A DNA stretch of 64,000 nucleotides, from the NCBI RefSeq assembly GCF_003711105.1, contig NZ_CP023865.1:7857001-7921000 (forward strand), read 5' to 3'. Under the pieces are notes generated by a model. That model worked only from the letters and a program-made list of their open reading frames with translations. It did not search any database and was not told the DNA's origin. This document shows, one piece after another, positions 54,357 through 63,947 of the stretch (the stretch's first letter is position 1; each line of letters begins with the position of its first letter). Made by a program: the position numbers and the translations under genes. Source of the DNA: Actinoplanes teichomyceticus ATCC 31121 (GTDB lineage Bacteria; Actinomycetota; Actinomycetes; Mycobacteriales; Micromonosporaceae).

Positions 54357-56879
54357 TCACTCCTCGCCGGTGGTCGCGCCGAGGTCGGCCGGCACCGCGT
54401 CGGGCACCGACACGCCGCGGTCGGCGCCTCGGAAGACCAGCTTGGACTTCTCCACGTTGGCCGGGTCGCCCTCGCAGTCCACCACCACGATCTGGCCGGG
54501 GCGCAGCTCGTTGAAGAGGATCTGCTCACTCAGCGTGTCCTCCAGGTCCCGCTGGATCGTCCGGCGCAGCGGCCGGGCGCCCAGGACCGGGTCGAAGCCC
54601 TTGTTCGCCAGGTACTTCTTCGCGTTGTCGGTCAGCTCCAGGCCCATGTCCTTGTTCTTGAGCTGGCCCTCGATACGCGAGGTGAAGATGTCGACGATCT
54701 GCAGGATCTCGTTCTGGCGGAGCTGGTGGAAGACGATCGTGTCGTCGATACGGTTCAGGAACTCCGGGCGGAAGTGCTGCTTCAGCTCGTCGTTGACCTT
54801 GACCTTCATCCGGTCGTAGTTGCTCTCCTCGGCCTCGGAGGCCTGGAAGCCCAGCGACACCGCCTTGGCCACGTCCCGGGTGCCCAGGTTGGTGGTCAGG
54901 ATGATGACGGTGTTCTTGAAGTCCACGATCCGGCCCTGGCCGTCGGTCAGGCGGCCGTCCTCCAGGATCTGCAGGAGCGTGTTGAAGACGTCCGGGTGGG
55001 CCTTCTCGATCTCGTCGAACAGGACCACGCTGAACGGCTTGCGGCGCACCTTCTCGGTGAGCTGGCCGCCCTCGTCGTAACCGACGTAGCCGGGAGGGGC
55101 ACCGACCAGGCGGGACACCGTGTACCGGTCGTGGAACTCGGACATGTCCAGCTGGATCAGCGCGTCCTCGCTGCCGAACAGGAACTCGGCGAGCGCCTTG
55201 GACAGCTCGGTCTTACCGACACCGGACGGGCCGGCGAAGATGAACGAGCCGGACGGCCGCTTCGGGTCCTTCAGGCCGGCCCGGGTACGCCGGATCGCCT
55301 TGGACACCGCCTGGACCGCGTCCTCCTGGCCGATGACGCGCTTGTGGAGCTCGTCCTCCATGCGCAGCAGCCGGGAGGTCTCCTCCTCGGTGAGCTTGTA
55401 GACCGGGATGCCGGTCCAGTTGCCCAGGACCTCGGCGATCTGCTCGTCGTCGACCTCGGACACCACGTCCAGGTCGCCGGCCTTCCACTCCTTCTCCCGC
55501 TGGGCCTTCTGGCCGAGCAGCTGCTTCTCCTTGTCGCGCAGCTGGGCGGCGCGCTCGAAGTCCTGCGCGTCGATCGCGGACTCCTTGTCGCGACGCACCT
55601 GGGCGATGCGCTCGTCGAAGTCACGCAGGTCCGGCGGCGCGGTCATCCGGCGGATGCGCATCCGGGCGCCGGCCTCGTCGATCAGGTCGATCGCCTTGTC
55701 CGGCAGGAACCGGTCGGAGATGTACCGGTCGGCCAGCGTCGCGGCGGCCACCAGGGCGGCGTCGGTGATGCTGATCCGGTGGTGCGCCTCGTAGCGGTCG
55801 CGGAGACCCTTGAGGATCTCGATGGTGTGCGCCAGCGACGGCTCGCCGACCTGGATCGGCTGGAAGCGGCGCTCCAGCGCGGCGTCCTTCTCCAGGTGCT
55901 TGCGGTACTCGTCGAGGGTGGTCGCGCCGATGGTCTGCAGCTCGCCACGCGCCAGCATGGGCTTGAGGATCGAGGCGGCGTCGATCGCGCCCTCGGCGGC
56001 GCCGGCGCCGACCAGGGTGTGGATCTCGTCGATGAACAGGATGATGTCGCCCCGGGTGCGGATCTCCTTGAGCACCTTCTTCAGGCGCTCCTCGAAGTCA
56101 CCGCGGTAGCGGGAGCCGGCGACCAGCGCGCCCAGGTCGAGCGTGTAGAGCTGCTTGTCCTTCAGGGTCTCGGGCACCTCGCCCTTGACGATGGACTGGG
56201 ACAGGCCCTCCACCACGGCGGTCTTGCCGACGCCCGGCTCGCCGATCAGCACCGGGTTGTTCTTGGTACGGCGGGACAGCACCTGCATGACCCGCTCGAT
56301 TTCCTTCTCCCGGCCGATCACCGGGTCGAGCTTGCCCTCCCGGGCGGCCTGCGTCAGGTTGCGCCCGAACTGGTCGAGGACCAGCGAGGTGGACGGCGCG
56401 GCCTCGCCGGTGGCGGTGCCCGCGGCGGCCGGCTCCTTGCCCTGGTAGCCGGAGAGCAGCTGGATCACCTGCTGGCGGACCCGGTTGAGGTCGGCGCCGA
56501 GCTTGACCAGCACCTGGGCGGCGACGCCCTCGCCCTCACGGATCAGGCCGAGCAGGATGTGCTCGGTGCCGATGTAGTTGTGCCCGAGCTGCAGCGCCTC
56601 CCGCAGGGAGAGCTCCAGCACCTTCTTCGCCCGCGGCGTGAACGGGATGTGCCCGCTCGGCGCCTGCTGGCCCTGGCCGATGATCTCCTCGACCTGCTGC
56701 CGGACACCTTCGAGGGAGATGCCGAGGCTCTCCAGAGCCTTCGCGGCAACGCCTTCTCCCTCGTGGATCAGGCCCAACAGGATGTGCTCTGTACCGATGT
56801 AGTTGTGGTTGAGCATCCGGGCCTCTTCTTGGGCCAGGACGACAACCCGTCGCGCTCGGTCGGTGAACCGCTCGAACAT
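54357..56879 (-). CDS. clpC: ClpC AAA+ unfoldase, ATPase subunit of Clp protease
   Basis: An 840-residue Hsp100 protein that unfolds substrates for ClpP. The N-domain is a repeated Clp-N pair (each with [14 protein letters not shown]). AAA1 has Walker [15 protein letters not shown] and Walker [16 protein letters not shown]. The UVR-bearing middle domain contains [17 protein letters not shown]2 has [14 protein letters not shown] and [12 protein letters not shown], with LGF in [10 protein letters not shown] as the ClpP-contact loop. The ATG follows GAGGGC. It lies downstream of lsr2 in the conserved clpC-lsr2-lysS block. Confidence 0.98.
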   Translation of the reverse strand: MFERFTDRARRVVVLAQEEARMLNHNYIGTEHILLGLIHEGEGVAAKALESLGISLEGVRQQVEEIIGQGQQAPSGHIPFTPRAKKVLELSLREALQLGHNYIGTEHILLGLIREGEGVAAQVLVKLGADLNRVRQQVIQLLSGYQGKEPAAAGTATGEAAPSTSLVLDQFGRNLTQAAREGKLDPVIGREKEIERVMQVLSRRTKNNPVLIGEPGVGKTAVVEGLSQSIVKGEVPETLKDKQLYTLDLGALVAGSRYRGDFEERLKKVLKEIRTRGDIILFIDEIHTLVGAGAAEGAIDAASILKPMLARGELQTIGATTLDEYRKHLEKDAALERRFQPIQVGEPSLAHTIEILKGLRDRYEAHHRISITDAALVAAATLADRYISDRFLPDKAIDLIDEAGARMRIRRMTAPPDLRDFDERIAQVRRDKESAIDAQDFERAAQLRDKEKQLLGQKAQREKEWKAGDLDVVSEVDDEQIAEVLGNWTGIPVYKLTEEETSRLLRMEDELHKRVIGQEDAVQAVSKAIRRTRAGLKDPKRPSGSFIFAGPSGVGKTELSKALAEFLFGSEDALIQLDMSEFHDRYTVSRLVGAPPGYVGYDEGGQLTEKVRRKPFSVVLFDEIEKAHPDVFNTLLQILEDGRLTDGQGRIVDFKNTVIILTTNLGTRDVAKAVSLGFQASEAEESNYDRMKVKVNDELKQHFRPEFLNRIDDTIVFHQLRQNEILQIVDIFTSRIEGQLKNKDMGLELTDNAKKYLANKGFDPVLGARPLRRTIQRDLEDTLSEQILFNELRPGQIVVVDCEGDPANVEKSKLVFRGADRGVSVPDAVPADLGATTGEE

Positions 56880-57187
56880 GCCCTCGTGCTCCTCACGTGC
56901 CGTGCGCCAATGCTGAGCCTGTCTCAACAGCTGGCGGGGCCAGCGCACGGGCATCGGTGATGCCCGTGCTGTAACTCTATCGCCGCCCGGAGCATCCGCT
57001 GAGCCCTCGCAGCCCCTCGAAACGATCCGCAACGTTGATTTAGCCAACTTCGCACGCTCAGCGGCTCTTCCCCCACCCGAACGTGTACGCGCACAGCGAA
57101 ATCCGCCCGGTCCACAACCTGTGGACAACACTGCCCGCCCTGTGGATAACCGTACTCAGGGAGACCCGGCGACGGGCCGGAAGCACG
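56880..57187. other. clpC upstream region, about 300 bp
   Basis: No gene is recognisable. The clpC leader contains a small hairpin, GGGCAT-N5-ATGCCC, at about 56949-56965. TAGAGT on the minus strand (56974-56979) is a possible -10 box. A TTCGC-containing stretch at 57049-57062 loosely resembles a ClgR-type site, but one base is off the known spacing. The DnaA boxes at 57108-57149 are listed separately. Confidence 0.4.
57108..57149. promoter_or_regulatory. Cluster of three DnaA-box-like sites between lsr2 and clpC
   Basis: TGTGGACAA (57120-57128) is the exact inverse of TTGTCCACA, the actinobacterial DnaA box. TGTGGATAA (57141-57149) is the exact inverse of the classical TTATCCACA. CGGTCCACA (57108-57116) matches 7 of 9 bases in the opposite orientation and forms the palindrome TCCACA-ACC-TGTGGA with its neighbour. 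No dnaA, dnaN or AT-rich unwinding region is present, so this is not an obvious origin. Confidence 0.55.
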
Positions 57188-57223
57188 CGGAGAGGGCGTG
57201 CCGATCACGGCACGCCCTCTCCG
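57188..57223 (-). terminator. Terminator of lsr2
   Basis: A perfect 16-bp stem, CGGAGAGGGCGTGCCG (57188-57203) / CGGCACGCCCTCTCCG (57208-57223), with loop ATCA. It lies 28 bp after the lsr2 stop on the minus strand. There is no T tract, as for other strong hairpins here. Confidence 0.8.
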
Positions 57224-57251
57224 CCGGGCGCCCGCGGCGCCCGCTACGACG

Positions 57252-57608
57252 TCAGGCCCGGCCCGGGCCCTTCGCGTGGTACTCGTCGACGATCTCCTGC
57301 GGGATGCGCCCGCGGTCGGAGATGTCGTACCCGGCCTTCTTCGCCCACTCCCGGATCGCCTTGTTCTGCTCCCGGTCCGCGGCCGCACCGCCCCGGCCGC
57401 GCGCCGCGCGACCGCCGACGACCACACCGCCGCGGGCCACCTTGGTGCCGGCGCTCACGTACGGAGCGAAGACCTCCCGCAATTCGGCGGCGTTCTTCTC
57501 CGAGAGGTCGATCTCGTACTGAATACCGTCGAGCGCGAACTTCACCGTCTCGTCGGCGTCGCCGCCGTCGATGTCATCGACCAGCTTGTGAATGATCTGC
57601 TTGGCCAC
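57252..57608 (-). CDS. lsr2: Lsr2 nucleoid-associated xenogeneic silencer
   Basis: A 118-residue H-NS-like protein. The N-terminal oligomerisation domain is AKQIIHKLVDDIDGGDADET. The C-terminal DNA-binding domain carries the AT-hook-like RGR (99-101) in ISDRGRIPQEIVDEYH. It silences AT-rich and foreign DNA. The linker is Gly/Arg-rich. The GTG start has GGAGGA about 9 bases upstream. It is followed by a strong terminator and lies between lysS and clpC, as in mycobacteria. Confidence 0.96.
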   Translation of the reverse strand: MAKQIIHKLVDDIDGGDADETVKFALDGIQYEIDLSEKNAAELREVFAPYVSAGTKVARGGVVVGGRAARGRGGAAADREQNKAIREWAKKAGYDISDRGRIPQEIVDEYHAKGPGRA

Positions 57609-57637
57609 GCGCCGTTATCCTCCCGAACACAGGTTCT

Positions 57638-57654
57638 CTCCCACGCAATGGGAG
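57638..57654 (-). other. Hairpin in the lsr2 leader
   Basis: CTCCCA (57638-57643) pairs with TGGGAG (57649-57654), with partial extension by GTTCT/AGAAC-type bases. It lies about 30 bp before the lsr2 start and about 60 bp after the lysS stop. It could be a weak terminator for lysS or an mRNA structure. Confidence 0.3.
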
Positions 57655-57712
57655 AACAATAACGCCAGGGGCACATCGCCCGTCAATGGCGGGGGCGATA
57701 ATTGATGGACGG

Positions 57713-59221
57713 CTACTCCGCGCGGACCAACGGGAAGAGGATCGTTTCCCGAATGCCCAGGCCGGTGAGCGCCATCAAGAGCCGGTCGATTCCCATTCCC
57801 ATGCCGCCGGTCGGCGGCATTCCGTACTCCATCGCCCGGAGGAAATCCTCGTCCAACTGCATCGCCTCGGCGTCCCCGCCGGCCGCCAGCAGCGACTGCG
57901 CGTGCAGCCGTTCCCGCTGGACGACCGGGTCGACCAGCTCCGAATACGCGGTGGCGAGCTCGAAGCCGGCCACGTACAGGTCCCACTTCTCGGTCAGGCC
58001 GGGCGTCTGCCGGTGCGGGGCGGTCAGCGGCGCGGTCTCCTCCGGGTAGTCCCGGACGAAGGTGGGCGCCTGCAGGGTGTGCTGCACCAGATGCTCGAAC
58101 AGCTCCTCGGCGAGCTTGCCGGCGCTCCACCTGGGGTCGACACCGAGCTGCACCTTCTCCGCGTAGCGCCGCAGCTGCGCCAGCTCGGTCCGGACGGTGA
58201 CCTCCTCGCCGAGCGCCTCGGAGATGGCGCCGAAAAGGGTGATCGTGTTCCACTCGCCGCCCAGGTCGAGCTCGGTGCCGTCGTAGTGGGTGACCACGTG
58301 CGAGCCGGCGACCGCCTGCGCGGCCTCCTGAATCCACTCCCGGACCTGGACCTGCATCACGTTGTAGTCGGCATACGCCTGATACGCCTCGAGCATGGCG
58401 AACTCCGGAGAGTGCGTGGAGTCCATGCCCTCATTCCGGAAGTTCCGGTTGATCTCGAAGACCCGGTCGATGCCGCCGACCACGGCGCGCTTCAAAAACA
58501 GTTCCGGGGCGATCCGGAGATAAAGATCGGTGTCCAGCGCGTTGCTGTGCGTCACAAACGGCCGGGCGGTGGCGCCACCGTGCAGCAACTGCAACATGGG
58601 CGTTTCCACCTCGAGATAATTACGCTGGAACAGCGACTCGCGCAGGCTGCGGACCACGGTCGCCCGGGTCCGCACCGTGTCCCTGGCCTGCGGCCGGACG
58701 ATGAGGTCCACGTACCGCTGCCGGACCCGGGTCTCCTCGGAGAGCGGCTTGTGCGCGACCGGCAGCGGGCGCAGCGCCTTGGCGCTCATCGACCAGGAGC
58801 CGGCGAGCACGGAGAGCTCGCCGCGCCGGCTGGTGATCACCTCGCCGGTGATCGCGACCAGGTCGCCCAGGTCGACCAGCCGCTTCCAGTCCTCCAGCCG
58901 CTCGGCGCCGACCCGGTCCAGCGAGAGCATCGCCTGCAGCTCGGTGCCGTCGCCCTCGCGCAGGGTCGCGAAGCAGAGCTTGCCACCGTTCCGGATGAAG
59001 ATCACCCGGCCGGTGATCGAGACCTGGTCGCCGGTGGCGGTGTCGGTCGGCAGCTCCGCGTACTGCTTGCGGATCTCGGCCAGGGTGATGGTCCGGGGGA
59101 CGGTGACCGGGTAGGGCGGCACGCCCTCGGCCAGCATCCGGTCCCGCTTCGCCCGGCGGACCTTCATCTGCTCGGGGAGATCCTCGGCGGGGTCGGTCGC
59201 TGGCGTGTTCTGCTCGGTCAC
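57713..59221 (-). CDS. lysS: Lysyl-tRNA synthetase (class II)
   Basis: A 502-residue class IIb synthetase. It has an OB-fold anticodon-binding domain (about 55-165), motif 2 in [20 protein letters not shown] and motif 3 in [16 protein letters not shown]. The length is typical. The GTG start has AGGAAG about 9 bases upstream. The order coaX, lysS, lsr2, clpC on the same strand is as in M. tuberculosis. Confidence 0.97.
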   Translation of the reverse strand: MTEQNTPATDPAEDLPEQMKVRRAKRDRMLAEGVPPYPVTVPRTITLAEIRKQYAELPTDTATGDQVSITGRVIFIRNGGKLCFATLREGDGTELQAMLSLDRVGAERLEDWKRLVDLGDLVAITGEVITSRRGELSVLAGSWSMSAKALRPLPVAHKPLSEETRVRQRYVDLIVRPQARDTVRTRATVVRSLRESLFQRNYLEVETPMLQLLHGGATARPFVTHSNALDTDLYLRIAPELFLKRAVVGGIDRVFEINRNFRNEGMDSTHSPEFAMLEAYQAYADYNVMQVQVREWIQEAAQAVAGSHVVTHYDGTELDLGGEWNTITLFGAISEALGEEVTVRTELAQLRRYAEKVQLGVDPRWSAGKLAEELFEHLVQHTLQAPTFVRDYPEETAPLTAPHRQTPGLTEKWDLYVAGFELATAYSELVDPVVQRERLHAQSLLAAGGDAEAMQLDEDFLRAMEYGMPPTGGMGMGIDRLLMALTGLGIRETILFPLVRAE

Positions 59222-59289
59222 GGCACGTCTTCCTGTGGAGTGGGGCGGGGCAAGGACCTGGAAAGCCTACTCAGGCCGGTCGGTGGGAT

Positions 59290-59357
59290 CGCATCGGTTT
59301 CCGCCGCGGGGCCGGCGCGGTACGGCCGCACCGGTTCCCGCCGCGGGCGCCGGCACG
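59290..59357. repeat. Two tandem copies of about 30 bp just after the coaX stop
   Basis: CGCATCGGTTTCCGCCGCGG (from 59290) and CGCACCGGTTCCCGCCGCGG (from 59327) start two diverged copies, 37 bp apart, each continuing with GCCGGC-N-CG. The second copy ends 2 bp before the coaX stop codon. Confidence 0.75.
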
Positions 59358-59359
59358 CG

Positions 59360-60118
59360 TCAGACGTTCCGCTCGTACACCATCCGCAGGCCGATCAGCG
59401 TGATCATCGGCTCGTGCGCGGTCAGGGTGCGGCACTCGTCCTTCACCAGCCAGGCCAGGCCGCCGGTGGCGATCACCGCGCGGACCGGGCCGATCTCCTC
59501 GACCATCCGCTCCACGATCCGGTCCACCTGGCCGCCGAAGCCGTAGTAGAGCCCGGCCTGCAGGCACTCCACGGTGTTCTTGCCGATCACCGAGCGCGGC
59601 TTGGTCGGCTCGACCTTGCGCAGTTGGGCGGCCCGGGCGGCGAGCGCGTCGAAGGAGATCTCGATGCCCGGGGCGAAAGCGCCGCCGAGGAACTCCCCCT
59701 TCGCGCTGATCACGTCGAAGTTCGTGGTCGTGCCGAAGTCCACCACGATCGAGGGCCCGCCGTAGAGGGCGTGCGCCGCCAGGGTGTTGACCACCCGGTC
59801 GGCGCCCACCTCCTTGGGGTTGTCGATGGCCAGCTGCACCCCGGTCCGCACGCCCGGCTCGACGATCACACTGGGCACGTCGCCGTAGTACCGCTTGAGC
59901 ATGGTGCGCAGGTTGCGCAGCGCGGCCGGCACCGTGGAGCAGGCGGCCACCCCGGTGATCTCCACCGCGTCACCGGCCAGCAGACCCCGGAACATCAGCC
60001 CGAGCTCGTCGGCGGTCGAGTTGGCATCGGTCTTGATCCGCCAGTTGTGCACCAGTTTGTCGCCGTCGAAGGTCGCCAGCACGGTGTTGGTGTTGCCGAT
60101 GTCAATGCAAAGCAGCAC
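59360..60118 (-). CDS. coaX: Type III pantothenate kinase
   Basis: A 252-residue ASKHA-fold kinase for the first step of CoA synthesis. It has the phosphate-1 motif CIDIGNTNTVLATF, the pantothenate/phosphate-2 regions GADRVVNTLAAHAL and VVDFGTTTNFDVIS, and GGAFAPGIEIS. The GTG start has AGGGG six bases upstream. In M. tuberculosis the equivalent gene (Rv3600c) lies near lysS. CoA supply also feeds the PKS extender, but that link is only metabolic. Confidence 0.96.
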   Translation of the reverse strand: MLLCIDIGNTNTVLATFDGDKLVHNWRIKTDANSTADELGLMFRGLLAGDAVEITGVAACSTVPAALRNLRTMLKRYYGDVPSVIVEPGVRTGVQLAIDNPKEVGADRVVNTLAAHALYGGPSIVVDFGTTTNFDVISAKGEFLGGAFAPGIEISFDALAARAAQLRKVEPTKPRSVIGKNTVECLQAGLYYGFGGQVDRIVERMVEEIGPVRAVIATGGLAWLVKDECRTLTAHEPMITLIGLRMVYERNV

Positions 60119-60193
60119 GGGTGCCCCTAAGAATCACAATCAAGACCCCTAATTTGTACGCGCCACGGCTGCCCCCGACCGCGCCAGGTCGCC

Positions 60194-61051
60194 TCAACGC
60201 GGCCGCAGATCCAGCGCGATGTCGAGGATCGGCGACGAGTGCGTCAGCCCGCCCACGGACATGTAGTCCACGCCGGTCGCCGCGTACGCCGCCGCGGTCG
60301 CCAGGGTCAGGTTCCCGGTCGCCTCCAGCTCGGCCCGCCCGCCGACCGCGCCGACCACCTCGGTCAGCAGCTGCGGCGACATGTTGTCGCAGAGCAGGAA
60401 CGTGGCGCCGGCCGCCACCGCCTCCTGCGCCTCGGCCAGCGTGGTCACCTCGACCTGCACCGGCACGTCCGGGAAGGTCTGGCGCACCAGCCGGTACGCG
60501 GCGGTGATGCTGCCCGCGGCCAGCTTGTGGTTGTCCTTGATCATGGCGACGTCGTACAGGCCCATCCGCTTGTTCGTGCCACCGCCGACCCGGACCGCGT
60601 ACTTCTCCAGCGACCGCAGCCCCGGCGTGGTCTTGCGGGTGTCCAGCACCGTCGCCGTGCTGCCGGCGAGCTGGTCGGCCCACCGGCGGGTGTGGGTGGC
60701 CACCCCGGACATCCGGCTGATCAGGTTGAGCGCGGTCCGCTCGGCGGTCAGCAGCGCCCGGGTCGGTCCGGTGATCACGGCCAGCACGTCGCCCCGGACC
60801 ACCCGGTCGCCCTCGGCGGCGATCTGCCGGAACTCCGCGTGCCCCTGCGAGGTGACCGCGAAGACCTCGGCGGCCACCGGCAGGCCGGCCACCACGCCGT
60901 CGGCGCGGGCGACCAGCTCGGCGGTGTCCACCTGGCCGGCCGGGATGGTGGCCTCGCTGGTCACGTCGCGGGCCGGCTCGCCGAGGTCCTCGGCGAGCGC
61001 GGTCAGCACGATGCGCTGCACCTCGTTGAAGTCCAGCCCGTAGTCGATCAC
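60194..61051 (-). CDS. nadC: Nicotinate-nucleotide pyrophosphorylase (quinolinate PRTase)
   Basis: A 285-residue enzyme making nicotinate mononucleotide from quinolinate and PRPP. Characteristic segments are LDTRKTTPGLRSLEKYAV, GGGTNKRMGLYDVAMIKDNH, the acidic EVTTLAEA and the phosphate loop GVDYMSVGGLTHS. AAAGGGG precedes the GTG start. It is downstream of nadB on the same strand; nadA is not in the window. Confidence 0.97.
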   Translation of the reverse strand: MIDYGLDFNEVQRIVLTALAEDLGEPARDVTSEATIPAGQVDTAELVARADGVVAGLPVAAEVFAVTSQGHAEFRQIAAEGDRVVRGDVLAVITGPTRALLTAERTALNLISRMSGVATHTRRWADQLAGSTATVLDTRKTTPGLRSLEKYAVRVGGGTNKRMGLYDVAMIKDNHKLAAGSITAAYRLVRQTFPDVPVQVEVTTLAEAQEAVAAGATFLLCDNMSPQLLTEVVGAVGGRAELEATGNLTLATAAAYAATGVDYMSVGGLTHSSPILDIALDLRPR

Positions 61052-61053
61052 GC

Positions 61054-61167
61054 GGTGCCCCTTTCGGCGTGCTGTGCCGGCCCCGGCCTCGCTGCGGCGC
61101 AGTCGGTCACGTGGCCCCGTTCGGCGTGCCGGCCCGCCCCCCGCTGCGCTGCGGTCCGGACGATCAC
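61054..61167. repeat. Two 57-bp diverged tandem copies between nadB and nadC
   Basis: 61054-61110 and 61111-61167 share CCCC-N-TTCGGCGTGC, CCGGCCC, CGCTGCG and a terminal TCAC. The second copy contains the nadB stop codon (61164-61166). The first copy contains the nadC ribosome-binding region. Confidence 0.65.
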
Positions 61168-62810
61168 GCCATTTCCTGGAAGGTCTGGGTCATCATCCCG
61201 TCCGCGCCGACCGCGTCCAGCAGGTGGCCCCGCCACTCGTCGGCCGCGTTCGGGTGATCCTCCCGCCAGTGGCACCCGCGGGTCTCCCGCCGGGTGCGCG
61301 CCGAGGCGACCAGCGCGGTGGCGACGGTCAGCAGGTTGGTCGCCTCCCACGCCGCGGTGTTCGGGGTGGCGCGGGACTCGGCCAGCCGGCTCAGCTCCTT
61401 GGTCGCGGTCTCCAGCGAGTCGGCGGAGCGCAGCACGCCCGCGCCGCGGGTCATGGCGCGCTGCACCTCGGGCCGGATCGCCGGGTCGGCCACCCAGGCC
61501 GGGGTCATGTTCGCCCGCACCGGTTCGGCCTGCGGCGGCAGGTCCCGGTGGATGTCGTCGGCGATCCGCTTGGCGAACACCAGACCCTCCAGCAGCGAGT
61601 TGCTGGCCAGCCGGTTGGCGCCGTGCACGCCGGTGCAGGCGACCTCGCCGCACGCGTACAGGCCCGGGATGCTGGTGCGGCCGTGCAGGTCGGTGCGGAC
61701 CCCGCCGGAGGCGTAGTGGGCGGCCGGGGCGACCGGGATCAGCTCGGTCGCCGGGTCCACGCCGGCGCCCCGGGTGGAGGCCATGATGGTCGGGAAGCGC
61801 TGCTCCAGGAACTGTTTGCCGAGGTGCCGGGCGTCCAGGTAGACGTGGTCGGCCCCGGTGGCCCGCAGCACCCGGTAGATGCCCTTGGCGACCACGTCAC
61901 GCGGGGCCAGTTCGGCGAGCTCGTGCCGGCCGAGCATGAACCGCTCGCCGTTCTCGTCGACCAGGTGCGCGCCCTCGCCGCGCAGCGCCTCGGAGATCAA
62001 CGGACGCTGCACCGAGGTCACCCCGGAGGAGACGAACGAGGTCGGGTGGAACTGCACGAACTCCACATCGGTGACCTCCGCGCCGGCCCGCAGCGCGAGC
62101 GCCACGCCGTCGCCGGTGGAGACCGACGGGTTCGTGGTGGACGCGTAGACCTGACCCATCCCGCCGGTGGCCAGCACCACCGCACGGGCCAGCACCGCGC
62201 CCACGCCGTCCTCCGAGCCCTCGCCGAGCACGTGCAGGGTGATCCCGCAGGCGCGGCCGTCGGCGGCGCGCAGCAGGTCCAGCACCAGGGCGTGTTCGAC
62301 GAGCCGGATCCACGGGTCACGGCGGACCGCGGCGTGCAGCGCGCGCTGCACCTCGGCGCCGGTGGCGTCGCCGCCGGCGTGCACGATCCGGTCCGCCCGG
62401 TGGCCGCCCTCGCGGGTCAGCATCAGCGAGCCGTCCGGGTTGCGGTCGAACTCGGCGCCCCGGCGGATCAGCTCGCGGATGCGCGCCGGGCCCTCCTCCA
62501 CCAGCACCCGCACCGCCTCCGGGTCGCACAGCCCGACCCCGGCGATCTCGGTGTCGTAGGCGTGGGCCTGCGGGGTGTCCAGCGGGTCGAGGACCGCGGC
62601 GATCCCGCCCTGCGCCCAGCGCGTCGAACCGTCGTCGATGTTGACCTTGGTGACCACCGTGACGTGCAGACCCTGCTCACGCAGGTGCAGGGCGGCGGTC
62701 AGCCCGGCGATGCCGGAACCGACCACCACCACGTCGGTGGTCTCGTTCCAGCCCGGCTCGGCGGCGGCGAGCCGGCGCGGCAGGGCCGGCAGATCCGCGA
62801 GAGGTGACAT
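61164..62810 (-). CDS. nadB: L-aspartate oxidase
   Basis: A 548-residue FAD enzyme that oxidises L-aspartate to iminoaspartate for NAD synthesis. The FAD-binding GxGxxG is in DVVVVGSGIAGLTAALHL (26-43). Other family motifs are GSTRWAQGGIAAVLD, EFVQFHPT, HYASGGVRTD and GLYACGEVACTGVHGANRLA. The C-terminal helical domain is complete. nadC follows in the same direction after 112 bp of repeat DNA. Confidence 0.96.
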   Translation of the reverse strand: MSPLADLPALPRRLAAAEPGWNETTDVVVVGSGIAGLTAALHLREQGLHVTVVTKVNIDDGSTRWAQGGIAAVLDPLDTPQAHAYDTEIAGVGLCDPEAVRVLVEEGPARIRELIRRGAEFDRNPDGSLMLTREGGHRADRIVHAGGDATGAEVQRALHAAVRRDPWIRLVEHALVLDLLRAADGRACGITLHVLGEGSEDGVGAVLARAVVLATGGMGQVYASTTNPSVSTGDGVALALRAGAEVTDVEFVQFHPTSFVSSGVTSVQRPLISEALRGEGAHLVDENGERFMLGRHELAELAPRDVVAKGIYRVLRATGADHVYLDARHLGKQFLEQRFPTIMASTRGAGVDPATELIPVAPAAHYASGGVRTDLHGRTSIPGLYACGEVACTGVHGANRLASNSLLEGLVFAKRIADDIHRDLPPQAEPVRANMTPAWVADPAIRPEVQRAMTRGAGVLRSADSLETATKELSRLAESRATPNTAAWEATNLLTVATALVASARTRRETRGCHWREDHPNAADEWRGHLLDAVGADGMMTQTFQEMA

Positions 62811-62871
62811 GTGGTCAGTACACTCCGCCCCCGCGCACCCGTCACGCCGGGGGCACCATCAGTGGTCACCG

Positions 62872-63807
62872 TTACTTGTACTGGACCGGCAGGGCCTTGG
62901 TCCCCTTGCCCTTGAGCGACGAGGTCAGCTCGGCGCCGTCCAGCCAGAGATAGCACCGCACGCCCCGGTCGCCCTGGGCCCACACGTCCGCGTTGCCGGG
63001 CAGCGACACCACCCCGGTGCGGAACTGCAGGTTCTTGTCGTCCGGCACGCCGGTGTACGCGGCCACCACGCCGCGGCAGCCGTCGTGGAACTCCTCCCAG
63101 GCGGCATCCCCCTTCGGGTACGACGCGTCCGCCGGCGCCTGCCACACCCCGGCGAACTCGGCGTTGTGCCGCTGCCCGCAGGAGGCCGCCGGCATGGTGT
63201 CGATCGCGCCCCGGGCGTCCAGCCCGATCGCGTAGCAGCCCAGGTCGAGCGGGCTGCTCGTGGCCAGCGCGCCGCGCAGGCTGCCCTGCCGCTCCACCAG
63301 AGCCCCGTTGTCCTCGATCGAGTCCAGTTCCACCACCTCGCAGCGGAACCAGCGGGAGCCGCCGGTCCACGCGGCCGGCGACGGGTGGGTCACCCCGATC
63401 CACAGCCGCGCGGTACGCCAGGGACCTGCCACGTACTCGGTCGTCGCGCGGTCACAGACGCGGTACGCCGCACGCGCCCCGGCGGAGGTCTCCACCGGCG
63501 GCTGCTCGGCGTCCGCGGCCGCGCCGGTGTACGTGCCCACGAAGACCGTCTCGGTGCGGTGCTGCACCGCGCAGTCGACCTCCTCGTAGGTCGCGCGCGG
63601 TCCGGTCGCCGCGAAGTTGGCCAGGTGGCATGTCCCGGACATCGGCTCGAACCCGGTCGCCGGGGCCATCGCGCCCCAGTCGTTGGTGAGGTCGCCGTCG
63701 ACGTTGCCGGGGTTGCCGCATCCGGCCGCGAGCAGCAGCATCACGCCCAGCGCGGCGGCCCGGTCGACGCGTGGACCGGGACCCGATCGGGCACGCCAGT
63801 GTCGCAT
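62872..63807 (-). CDS. Septum-formation-domain lipoprotein
   Basis: A 311-residue protein. The ATG at 63805-63807 has GGGAGG eight bases upstream. The signal sequence ends in the lipobox LAAGC (LLLAAGCGNPG). Two septum-formation-type domains follow, each with a Cys pair and His: GTCHLANF / VDCAVQHRTETVFVG, then LGCYAIG / ASCGQRHNAEFAGVW. These domains occur in actinobacterial envelope proteins. The link to septation rests on domain naming more than on experiment. Confidence 0.87.
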   Translation of the reverse strand: MRHWRARSGPGPRVDRAAALGVMLLLAAGCGNPGNVDGDLTNDWGAMAPATGFEPMSGTCHLANFAATGPRATYEEVDCAVQHRTETVFVGTYTGAAADAEQPPVETSAGARAAYRVCDRATTEYVAGPWRTARLWIGVTHPSPAAWTGGSRWFRCEVVELDSIEDNGALVERQGSLRGALATSSPLDLGCYAIGLDARGAIDTMPAASCGQRHNAEFAGVWQAPADASYPKGDAAWEEFHDGCRGVVAAYTGVPDDKNLQFRTGVVSLPGNADVWAQGDRGVRCYLWLDGAELTSSLKGKGTKALPVQYK

Positions 63808-63822
63808 GAAGGGCCCTCCCAC

Positions 63823-63947
63823 ACGCCGCCGATGTCCGATTTATCGATCATATGGTGATCACACCGGTTCATCGGCGACGTTCGGGAAAGTCACTCCCGG
63901 CACGCACGGGCCGCGACGCGCGGGCGCGGGCCCGGCACGAGGGGCGC
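63823..63947. promoter_or_regulatory. AT-rich promoter region of the septum-formation lipoprotein
   Basis: The stretch 63836-63862 is AT-rich for this genome. On the minus strand it contains TATGAT (63847-63852), a good -10 box about 40 bp before the ATG. It also contains the short palindromes ATCGAT and TGATCA. No convincing -35 box is visible. Confidence 0.4.

Noticed and set aside
57049..57062. ClgR box upstream of clpC
   Set aside because: Half-sites are present, but the spacing is one base off the known pattern. Too weak to annotate as a site.
57108..57149. Replication origin
   Set aside because: Only three DnaA boxes, with no dnaA/dnaN, no AT-rich unwinding stretch and no further boxes. 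It is kept as a possible regulatory or titration site.
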